A stretch of DNA of 6,377 nucleotides from assembly GCA_017577345.1 (NCBI GenBank), contig PITX01000083.1, positions 1 through 6,377 on the forward strand. Reading direction: 5' to 3'. The position numbers were made by a program, and so were the translations under genes. Every line of letters starts with the position of its first letter. The first letter of the stretch is position 1. Of this stretch, positions 1 to 5,667 are shown one piece after another. The stretch comes from Clostridiales bacterium (lineage in GTDB: Bacteria; Bacillota; Clostridia; Oscillospirales; Oscillospiraceae). Below the pieces are notes generated by a model that was not told the origin of the DNA, searched no databases, and saw nothing but the letters and a program-made list of their open reading frames with translations.

Positions 1-729
1 CTGTATAATAACCTGCAGATCAGACAGACAGACATTTCCGCCAATGTGGAATACCTGCTCTCGCCGGAGCAGATTGCAGAGCTTTCCGTGCAGGAGCTGA
101 ACAGGATTCTGAATGATCGGTTTTCCTTTGATAATTTCCGTTGGCAGCAGAAAAACGGTGTGATCATCGACGAACCGTTCCGTGCGGATTATTTGAATCG
201 AGTTCTATACAAGTGCCCGCATTGTCAGACAGAAGGCAAGATGCTCGGAAAAGGCATCACGATCACCTGCGAAGCGTGCGGCAAGGGCTATGAGCTGACC
301 GAGGACGGCTATCTCAAGGCGTTGGACGGCGATGCGGCGTTTACTCATATTCCGGACTGGTATCGCTGGGAGCGTGAGTGTGTCAGAAAAGAGATAGAAG
401 ACGGCAGCTACCGTCTGAATATTCCGGTTAAAATCTGTATCATGAAGAATACTAAGGCAATTTATGAGGTCGGCACCGGTACATTGGAACACTCAAAGGA
501 CGGCTTCCACCTGACCGGCTGTGACGGTGCGCTCGATTATCGGCAAAAGCCTGCCGCCTCATACAGTCTGTATTCCGATTATTATTGGTACGAAATCGGC
601 GACATGATCTGCATCGGCAAGCCGGACCTGCTGTATTACTGCTTCCCGACAGAATGTGGTGATGTCGTTGCGAAAACGCGAATGGCGGCAGAAGAGCTGT
701 ATAAGGCTGAAAGAAAAGTAAAAGTATAA
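1..729 (+). CDS. C-terminal part of a PlsC-like lysophospholipid acyltransferase family protein (5' end outside window)
   Basis: The reading frame is open from base 1 to the TAA at 727-729, giving 242 residues with no start needed in the window; a GTG at 46 exists but the 15 codons before it read as normal protein, so I treat the gene as cut by the edge. Visible content: a helical stretch with LSPEQIAELSVQELNR, then the conserved-looking EPFRADYLNRVLY, a zinc-ribbon-like set CPHC (residues 72-75 of the fragment) and CEAC (90-93), then HIPDWYRWERECVRKE and a beta-rich half rich in Tyr, Gly and Asp (LTGCDGALDY, YSDYYWYEIGDMICIG). From memory this pattern matches the C-terminal extension of clostridial 1-acyl-sn-glycerol-3-phosphate acyltransferases, which transfer an acyl chain in phospholipid synthesis. 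The catalytic HxxxxD domain would lie upstream, outside the window, so the enzyme call is inference. The role of the Cys module is unknown. Confidence 0.65.
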   Translation: MYNNLQIRQTDISANVEYLLSPEQIAELSVQELNRILNDRFSFDNFRWQQKNGVIIDEPFRADYLNRVLYKCPHCQTEGKMLGKGITITCEACGKGYELTEDGYLKALDGDAAFTHIPDWYRWERECVRKEIEDGSYRLNIPVKICIMKNTKAIYEVGTGTLEHSKDGFHLTGCDGALDYRQKPAASYSLYSDYYWYEIGDMICIGKPDLLYYCFPTECGDVVAKTRMAAEELYKAERKVKV

Positions 730-755
730 AAAAGTGCAGTGATTTTCACAGCATT
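728..755 (-). terminator. Intrinsic terminator of the xdhC-methyltransferase unit, in a convergent gap
   Basis: Positions 733-755 can fold as a hairpin: AGTGC/GCATT (with one G-T wobble) and GTG/CAC, separated by one A-A mismatch, around a 5-base loop at 742-746. On the minus strand it is followed by six T residues (728-733), the layout of a Rho-independent terminator just 3' of the methyltransferase stop at 759-761. On the plus strand the stem is followed only by a broken T-run (TTCTTTC), so it may act weakly in that direction for the upstream gene. The U-tract shares bases with the TAA stop (727-729) of the plus-strand gene. Confidence 0.65.
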
Positions 756-758
756 CTT

Positions 759-1454
759 TCAGAAAATATAGATGCTCATTTCGCGGGTCTGCGGCAGATA
801 ATAGGAGTATGGTTCGGTTTCCAATGGCAACAGTTTGGAAGCAACTGCCTGTTCCGTGACATTGCAGCTGCTTTTATTATAGAGCGCAAAGAAACGGACT
901 GCATCGGAAAGCGTCCGAAACGGCTGCCCGAATTCCAACGCAACATTCTGCATCTCAAACGCAATATTGTGAGAAGCAAGGTGCTTTTTCAAGCTGAACC
1001 AATCATGTTGATGCTCCACAGTGCCAATAGAAAAGCGGTGCTCTGCGCAGTTTCGCTGAATGACGATCGTCCTTTTCGGGGAAATTGTCTCCCGCAGGCG
1101 CATAATTTCCTCGCTGCTTCCGAAATAACTGCACAGGAGCACATCAAAATGCTCCTTCAGTGAAAAGACATCTGCACAGCGCGGTTGCATATTCAGCGGC
1201 AATTTGCGCTCCTGCATCGCGGAAACTGCCGCCTCGGAGCGGTCAGCCGCTACGATGCTCCGGCAATCCCCTGCCAGAGCCTGTGCAAGATAGCCCAAGC
1301 CGCACCCTGCGTCACAAACCGTATCAGTTATTGAAAGATATGGCAGCAGAATTTCGCGAAGTTGATGGAAAAATGAGCCGTATTCAGAGGCATCGCGCAT
1401 AAAAGCGATCGCGTCTGCGCTCCACCGCTGCATTACTTTTTCTCTGCTCTGCAC
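759..1454 (-). CDS. Class I SAM-dependent methyltransferase, linked to xdhC
   Basis: The 231-residue product has a Rossmann-type methyltransferase core. Motif I is VCDAGCGLGYL (residues 47-56, glycine-rich SAM loop), followed by VAADRSEAAVSAM (68-80), whose acidic residue D71 is placed to bind the ribose of SAM, then CADVFSL (93-99) and a hydrophobic strand FDVLLCSYFG (103-112). The C-terminal 100 residues carry no motif I recognise, so the substrate (small molecule, protein or RNA) is unknown. Its start lies inside the 3' end of xdhC, so the two are co-transcribed and probably translationally coupled. Two starts compete: GTG at 1454 with GGAG eight bases upstream (used here), and ATG at 1433, which forms a TAATG overlap with the xdhC stop and gives MQRWSADAIAF, a more family-like N-terminus. 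The linkage suggests, but does not show, a role around molybdenum-enzyme maturation or purine metabolism. Confidence 0.8.
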   Translation of the reverse strand: MQSREKVMQRWSADAIAFMRDASEYGSFFHQLREILLPYLSITDTVCDAGCGLGYLAQALAGDCRSIVAADRSEAAVSAMQERKLPLNMQPRCADVFSLKEHFDVLLCSYFGSSEEIMRLRETISPKRTIVIQRNCAEHRFSIGTVEHQHDWFSLKKHLASHNIAFEMQNVALEFGQPFRTLSDAVRFFALYNKSSCNVTEQAVASKLLPLETEPYSYYLPQTREMSIYIF

Positions 1455-2413
1455 TGTATCATCTCCGCTGCAATACTGATCGCAATTTCCGCCGGTGTTT
1501 CCGCACCGATGGTCAGCCCGATCGGTGAATGGACGGAAGCTATCGCTTCCTCGGCGATTCCCGCCTCACGCAGAAGCTGCTGAGTTCTCGCAATTTTATG
1601 ATGGCTGCCGATACAGCCGACATACTTTGTTTTCACGCGAAGTACTTGCTCTAAAAGCGCGAAATCCGCCTGATGTCCCGGCGTCATGATCACAACATAG
1701 TCGTTTTCGGTCAGCTTCACCTGCGCAAAAATATCGTGGTAGTCACCGAGAATCACCTGCTCTGCAGACGGGAAATGCTCCTGATCCGCAAGCTCCTTAC
1801 GGTTGTCAAACAGCGTCACGCGAAAACCGATACCGGCAAGCACGGGAACGAGTGCCTGACCGACATGACCGCCGCCGAAGACATACACACGACCTGCGCG
1901 CATCAGAGGTTCTGCATAGAAAAGAGGCTCTCCCTTTTGCAGAATTGCACGGGATGCAAACAGCTCCGGACGGTCAGAGACCTCGTTCTCGCCGTAAATT
2001 TCAAATTGCTCCACAATGCCCTCAGCGATCTTCAAAAAGAGCCAGCTGTTTGCATCGGTCTGCAGTGCATGCTGCATACGGTAAAGAGTCGGAAGCTCGT
2101 TTTCCGTCAAAAGCTGATAATAAACCGTCACATTGCCGCCGCAAATCATTCCGATGGAAGCGACCTGCTCCGGCGCAAGACAAAACGCACGGATATGCGT
2201 CTTTCCGGTTTTGAGCACCTCCATCGCGTCCTTTGCGGCAAGAAGCTCCACCTCGCCGCCGCCGACAGTCCCGACGGTCCTGCCGTCTTCAAATACCGCC
2301 ATTCTTGTTCCCGCACCGCGCGGCGATGAACCGGAGCTTGCAAGAATCGTGCAAAGCACCACGCGTTCCCCTTTTTCAACTGCGCAGATGACTTCATTCG
2401 TTAATTTAAGCAT
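1433..2413 (-). CDS. XdhC/CoxI family molybdenum hydroxylase maturation protein
   Basis: The 326-residue product shows both halves of the XdhC family. The N-terminal XdhC/CoxI domain has SSGSSPRGAGTRMAV (26-40), GTVGGGEVE (48-56) and CGGNVTVYY (91-99). The C-terminal NAD(P)-binding-like Rossmann domain has VYVFGGGHVGQAL (176-188), LFDNR (201-205), VIMTPGHQAD (241-250), GCIGSHHK (266-273) and the family signature HSPIGLTIGAETPAEIAISI (295-314). In characterised members XdhC binds molybdenum cofactor, supports its sulfuration and delivers it to xanthine dehydrogenase-type enzymes in the cytoplasm; XdhC itself is not part of the mature enzyme. No hydroxylase subunit, cytidylyltransferase or selenium gene is in the window, so the client enzyme is unknown. 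The ATG at 2413 is preceded by GGAG with an 8-base spacer. A promoter lies at 2441-2469. The gene overlaps the downstream methyltransferase by 22 bases (or by one base if the ATG start is used). Confidence 0.9.
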   Translation of the reverse strand: MLKLTNEVICAVEKGERVVLCTILASSGSSPRGAGTRMAVFEDGRTVGTVGGGEVELLAAKDAMEVLKTGKTHIRAFCLAPEQVASIGMICGGNVTVYYQLLTENELPTLYRMQHALQTDANSWLFLKIAEGIVEQFEIYGENEVSDRPELFASRAILQKGEPLFYAEPLMRAGRVYVFGGGHVGQALVPVLAGIGFRVTLFDNRKELADQEHFPSAEQVILGDYHDIFAQVKLTENDYVVIMTPGHQADFALLEQVLRVKTKYVGCIGSHHKIARTQQLLREAGIAEEAIASVHSPIGLTIGAETPAEIAISIAAEMIQCRAEKK

Positions 2414-2440
2414 ACAATTTTCTCCGATACTTTTTTTCTT

Positions 2441-2469
2441 ATTTTACACCCGGAACACAAATATTGCAA
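2441..2469 (-). promoter_or_regulatory. Predicted sigma-A promoter of the xdhC-methyltransferase unit
   Basis: Reading the minus strand, TTGCAA (2464-2469, 4 of 6 matches to the -35 consensus) and TAAAAT (2441-2446, 5 of 6 matches to the -10 consensus) are separated by 17 bases. Transcription would begin near 2434, leaving a leader of about 20 bases that contains the ribosome binding site of xdhC. The -35 element sits in the U-rich tail of the rpsU terminator. Seen by eye only; start site not tested. Confidence 0.55.
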
Positions 2470-2500
2470 ATAAAAAGCTCCTTGCTTTCGCAAGGAGCTT
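2464..2500 (-). terminator. Intrinsic terminator of rpsU
   Basis: A perfect 11-bp inverted repeat (AAGCTCCTTGC at 2475-2485 and its complement at 2490-2500) closes a 4-base loop that reads GAAA on the minus strand, a stable GNRA tetraloop. On the minus strand the stem is followed by a T-rich run (TTTTTATTTG including the last stem bases). It begins 21 bases after the rpsU stop, and it would also stop any transcript reading through from leuS. Confidence 0.92.
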
Positions 2501-2521
2501 AAAATTTCGAGAATACGGAAA

Positions 2522-2704
2522 TCAATAACCTCTTCTCTTATTCTTACGAGCAGCTTCAGACTTCTGCTTCCGCTTGAGACTCGGGCTGACATAGTGCTCT
2601 CTCTTCTTGACTTCTGCGATGACGCCGTCCTTCTGGCAACTTCTCTTGAAACGCTTCAGAGCACTTTCCAAAGACTCGTTCTCTTTGACACGGATTTCAG
2701 ACAT
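2522..2704 (-). CDS. rpsU: 30S ribosomal protein S21
   Basis: The product is 60 residues, the normal length for bacterial S21, a basic protein of the 30S platform near the 3' end of 16S rRNA and the mRNA exit region. The sequence begins [20 protein letters not shown], continues with [20 protein letters not shown] (21-40), and ends in a Lys/Arg-rich tail [17 protein letters not shown], all typical of the family. The frame stays open upstream to 2815, but the ATG at 2704 is the true start: it matches the family N-terminus and is preceded by a double Shine-Dalgarno tract GGAGGGAGGG at 2711-2720, 6 bases from the ATG. The gene has its own promoter (2774-2802) and terminator (2464-2500), so it can be expressed as a single-gene unit. 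It lies 162 bases after leuS on the same strand. Confidence 0.98.
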   Translation of the reverse strand: MSEIRVKENESLESALKRFKRSCQKDGVIAEVKKREHYVSPSLKRKQKSEAARKNKRRGY

Positions 2705-2710
2705 TGATTT

Positions 2711-2746
2711 CCCTCCCTCCGACGCATCCGGCTCAATCCAGGATGC
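2711..2746 (-). promoter_or_regulatory. rpsU leader hairpin next to a double Shine-Dalgarno
   Basis: In the predicted rpsU leader, GCATCC (2741-2746) pairs with GGATGC (2724-2729), and inside it GG (2738-2739) pairs with CC (2730-2731) past a single bulged base, leaving a 6-base loop. The stem ends three bases before the purine tract GGAGGGAGGG (2711-2720). An alternative pairing uses ATCGGC upstream (about 2755-2760) with GCCGGAT (2726-2732), which excludes the first stem. Regulation of rpsU translation by this structure is inference; no known S21 leader motif was matched. Confidence 0.4.
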
Positions 2747-2773
2747 TTTCAGGGCCGATTTACGGCAAGAATG

Positions 2774-2802
2774 ATTATAGCTTCCGACATTCCAATTGTC
2801 AA
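2774..2802 (-). promoter_or_regulatory. Consensus sigma-A promoter of rpsU
   Basis: On the minus strand TTGACA (2797-2802) and TATAAT (2774-2779) are both perfect consensus hexamers with the optimal 17-base spacer (2780-2796). An A/T-rich stretch lies just upstream (2806-2837), as in UP-element-like regions of strong promoters. The start site should be near 2767, giving a leader of about 62 bases before the rpsU ATG. This indicates strong growth-linked expression of S21, independent of the upstream leuS operon. Confidence 0.92.
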
Positions 2803-2866
2803 GCAATATCTTCAAAAATTTTAACTTTTTTGCGAAAATCCGATGGAATATGCGGAAAGCGGGAAA

Positions 2867-5278
2867 TTATTTTACGATCAGGTTGACCAGCTTATTCTTA
2901 ACGACGATCGTCTTGATGATTTTGCCCTCCAGCTTTTCAAGGAAACGGGCGATCTTCTCATCCTCGACTGCGGCCTTTACCACGCTGTCGTTGTCCAGAT
3001 CGGCTTCGACATGAATCGTGCCGCGCAGCTTTCCGTTGACCTGTACTGCCATGTCGATCTCGCTGTCCCTGCACTTTGCTTCCTCATATGCAGGCCAACC
3101 GGAAACGGAGCAGATACCCTCAAAGCCGTGAAGCTGCCAAATTTCATCGCAGATATGCGGTGCAAACGGGCTGAGAAGCTGCAGGAGCGTCTTGAGCTCT
3201 GCGCTGTTGCAGCCGTTGTCGGACAGCGTTGTCGTCAAAGTCATCAGTGCCGCAAGCGCCGTATTGCCCTTGAGCGCATCAATATCCGAGGTGACCTTCT
3301 TGATCGTCTTGTGCAGAATTGCTTCATTCTCAGCGGAATACTGCGTTTCTTTGTCATTTACCGTCTCGGCAAGATTCCAGACCTTATCCAAAAAACGCTT
3401 GCAGCCCTTGACCGCATTGGTCGCCCAGGACGCCGCCTTTTCAAAGTCGCCGATGAAGATGATATAGGTGCGCATCGTATCTGCGCCGAATTCTGCAATG
3501 ACATCGGTCGGGTTGATGACATTGCCGCGGGACTTGGACATCTTAATGCCGCCCTCACCGAGGATCATGCCGTGACTGGTGCGTTTTGCATACGGCTCCT
3601 TGGTCGGAACAACGCCGATATCGTAGAGGAATTTATGCCAAAAACGGCTGTAAAGAAGGTGGAGCGTCGTGTGCTCCATGCCTCCGTTGTACCAGTCTAC
3701 GGGGCTCCAGTATTCCAGTGCTTCCTTTGAGGCGATTTCTTTATCGTTATGCGGATCCATGTAGCGCAGGAAGTACCAAGAGGAGCCTGCCCACTGCGGC
3801 ATGGTATCGGTCTCTCTCTTTGCAGGACCGCCGCAGCACGGACAGGTCGTGTTGACCCATTCGGTCATGTTGGCAAGCGGAGAATGGCCGTCATCTGTCG
3901 GCTCATAGCTTTCCACCTCGGGAAGCAGAAGCGGCAGATCCTTTTCATCCATCGGCACAGTGCCGCATTGCAGGCAGTGGATGATCGGAATCGGTTCACC
4001 CCAGTAACGCTGACGGGAGAAAACCCAGTCACGGAGCTTGAAGTTGACCTTTGCCTCGCCGATGCCCTTCTCGTTCAGCCATGCGATGATCGCCTTCTTT
4101 GCTTCCTCGACACTCATGCCGTTCAGGAAGCCGGAATTGACCATCTCGCCGGTCGCGCAGTCGGTAAACGGGGCTTCCTCAACATTGCCGCCCTTGACGA
4201 CCTCAATGATCTCGCAGCCGAATTTCTTTGCAAACGCCCAGTCACGGTCATCATGACCGGGAACAGCCATGATCGCGCCGGTGCCGTAGGTAGATAGCAC
4301 ATAGTCGGAAATGAAAATCGGGATCTGCTTGCCGTTGACGGGATTGATACCCTGAACGCCCTTGAGCATAACGCCGGTCTTATCCTTGGCAAGTTCGGTG
4401 CGCTCAAAGTCAGACTTTGCAGCAGCCTCTGTCTGATACGCCTTTACCTCATCCGCATTTTCCAGTCGATCCATCCACTTCACCACGAGTGCATGCTCCG
4501 GAGAAAGTACCATATAGGTCACGCCGAAGAGTGTATCGGGACGGGTCGTATAAATCAGGATTTCGTCACCCAGCGTAGAGGAGAATTTTACCTCTGCACC
4601 GGTGGAACGGCCGATCCAGTTCTTCTGCTGCAGCTTCACGCGGTCGATAAAATCCAGGCCGTCCAGATCGTCCAGCAGCCGCTGTGCATACTTTGTGATG
4701 CGGAGCATCCACTGACTCTGTTCCTTGCGAATGACCGGACTGCCGCAGCGTTCGCAGACATTGTCCACGACCTCCTCGTTTGCAAGCACGCACTTGCAGG
4801 AGGTACACCAGTTGACGGGCATCTTGGTCTTATAGGCAAGACCGTTCTTGTAAAGCTGCAGGAAAATCCACTGCGTCCATTTGAAATAGGACGGGTCAGT
4901 CGTGTTGATCTCGCGATCCCAGTCAAAGCTGTAGCCGAGCGCCTTGAGCTGGCTGCGGAAGGTCTCCACATTCCGCTTCGTTACGATCGCGGGATGGATA
5001 TGGTTTTTGATCGCATAATTCTCCGTCGGAAGACCAAAAGCGTCATAGCCCATCGGGAACAGAACATTTTCGCCCTGCATCCGGTGCTTTCTTGCAATAA
5101 CATCCATAGCAGTATACGGACGTGCATGACCGACATGCAGACCGACGCCGGATGGATACGGGAATTCGATCAAAGCATAGAATTTCTTTTTGTCCGAGCC
5201 GTTGACCGCCTTATAAAGCTCCTTTTCGTCCCAAATCTTATGCCATTTGCTTTCAATCGAATTAAAATCGTATTTCAT
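2867..5278 (-). CDS. leuS: Leucyl-tRNA synthetase
   Basis: The 803-residue class Ia enzyme attaches leucine to tRNA-Leu using ATP in the cytoplasm. Domains in order: catalytic Rossmann fold with the HIGH-type motif HVGH (48-51); a zinc module with CTSC (158-161) and CERC (175-178); the CP1 editing domain with the threonine-rich TTRPDTLFG (244-252) and GTGAIMAVPGHDDRD (332-346), which hydrolyses mischarged tRNA; a second cysteine module CLQC (435-438) and CPCC (479-482); KMSKS (579-583); an anticodon-binding helical domain; and a C-terminal domain starting near MAVQVNGKLRG (743-753). All key motifs are intact. The length equals that of Bacillota enzymes with a minimal leucine-specific insertion. 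The ATG at 5278 follows the rsfS stop by 3 bases; an AGAGG inside the end of rsfS serves as ribosome binding site, so coupling is likely. No T-box leader precedes it within the window, and no clear terminator follows it. Confidence 0.99.
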   Translation of the reverse strand: MKYDFNSIESKWHKIWDEKELYKAVNGSDKKKFYALIEFPYPSGVGLHVGHARPYTAMDVIARKHRMQGENVLFPMGYDAFGLPTENYAIKNHIHPAIVTKRNVETFRSQLKALGYSFDWDREINTTDPSYFKWTQWIFLQLYKNGLAYKTKMPVNWCTSCKCVLANEEVVDNVCERCGSPVIRKEQSQWMLRITKYAQRLLDDLDGLDFIDRVKLQQKNWIGRSTGAEVKFSSTLGDEILIYTTRPDTLFGVTYMVLSPEHALVVKWMDRLENADEVKAYQTEAAAKSDFERTELAKDKTGVMLKGVQGINPVNGKQIPIFISDYVLSTYGTGAIMAVPGHDDRDWAFAKKFGCEIIEVVKGGNVEEAPFTDCATGEMVNSGFLNGMSVEEAKKAIIAWLNEKGIGEAKVNFKLRDWVFSRQRYWGEPIPIIHCLQCGTVPMDEKDLPLLLPEVESYEPTDDGHSPLANMTEWVNTTCPCCGGPAKRETDTMPQWAGSSWYFLRYMDPHNDKEIASKEALEYWSPVDWYNGGMEHTTLHLLYSRFWHKFLYDIGVVPTKEPYAKRTSHGMILGEGGIKMSKSRGNVINPTDVIAEFGADTMRTYIIFIGDFEKAASWATNAVKGCKRFLDKVWNLAETVNDKETQYSAENEAILHKTIKKVTSDIDALKGNTALAALMTLTTTLSDNGCNSAELKTLLQLLSPFAPHICDEIWQLHGFEGICSVSGWPAYEEAKCRDSEIDMAVQVNGKLRGTIHVEADLDNDSVVKAAVEDEKIARFLEKLEGKIIKTIVVKNKLVNLIVK

Positions 5279-5281
5279 GCG

Positions 5282-5647
5282 TTATGCCTCTTCATTTTCA
5301 AAATTCAGGGGAATCTGCTTTGCGTCGTTCCAAAGGCGCTCCAAATCATAGAACTCGCGCGTCTCGTTGGTAAAGACATGCACCACGAGGCAGCCGAAGT
5401 CAAGCAGTACCCAGGTTCCGCCGCGATGACCCTCTCGATGCTGCAGCGGCTCACCCATTTCATCGGTGACAACCGCTTCCACGCTGTCGCAAAGTGTTTT
5501 GACATGTGTGCTCGAAGTGCCGGTGCAAATCAGAAAATAATCTGCAATGCTCGTGACATCCGTGACCTCCAACAGCTTGATGCCGAGTCCCTTTCTGTCA
5601 TCAAGCACCTGCGCGGCGCGTGTTGCGATTTCCTTCGGTGTAAACAT
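5282..5647 (-). CDS. rsfS: Ribosome silencing factor RsfS (YbeB/Iojap family)
   Basis: RsfS binds L14 on the 50S subunit and blocks joining to 30S, lowering translation in poor nutrients. The 121-residue product covers the whole Iojap/RsfS domain: ADYFLICTGTSSTHVKTL (35-52), EGHRGGTWVLLDFGCLVVHV (72-91), and REFYDLERLW (97-106), all diagnostic. Length is normal for the family (about 105-125). Two in-frame ATGs lie at 5653 and 5647. The AAAGGAG tract ends only 2 bases before the first but 8 bases before the second, so the second is chosen; the longer form would add two residues (Met-Thr). The gene follows the LCP gene by about 20 bases and precedes leuS by 3 bases, a common clostridial order, and all three should share one mRNA. 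Confidence 0.97.
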   Translation of the reverse strand: MFTPKEIATRAAQVLDDRKGLGIKLLEVTDVTSIADYFLICTGTSSTHVKTLCDSVEAVVTDEMGEPLQHREGHRGGTWVLLDFGCLVVHVFTNETREFYDLERLWNDAKQIPLNFENEEA

Positions 5648-5660
5648 AGTCATTTCTCCT
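5647..5660 (-). promoter_or_regulatory. Ribosome binding site that decides the rsfS start
   Basis: On the minus strand AAAGGAG (5656-5662 region) is followed by AA, then ATGACTATG. Only the second ATG (5645-5647) has a normal spacer of 8 bases; the first (5651-5653) would have 2. Confidence 0.7.
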
Positions 5661-5667
5661 TTTTCCG

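Noticed and set aside
46..48. GTG as the true start of the left-edge gene
   Set aside because: The frame is open to base 1 with protein-like codons, and no Shine-Dalgarno sits in front of the GTG.
1673..2329. 218-codon plus-strand frame opposite xdhC
   Set aside because: Cys/His/Arg-rich antisense product with no motif; xdhC is strongly supported on the other strand.
2705..2815. N-terminal extension of the rpsU frame up to an ATG at 2815
   Set aside because: The extension would cover the consensus promoter and the Shine-Dalgarno; S21 begins [15 protein letters not shown] at 2704.
2803..2866. Possible terminator after leuS
   Set aside because: Only a 4-bp TCCG/CGGA stem with a 10-base loop followed by a short T-run is visible; too weak to call.
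2843..3730. 295-codon plus-strand frame opposite the 3' half of leuS
   Set aside because: Shadow of leuS; composition lacks a protein family signal and no ribosome binding site or promoter stands out.
5279..5660. T-box riboswitch in front of leuS
   Set aside because: The upstream sequence is rsfS coding sequence with a 3-base gap; there is no room for a T-box leader.
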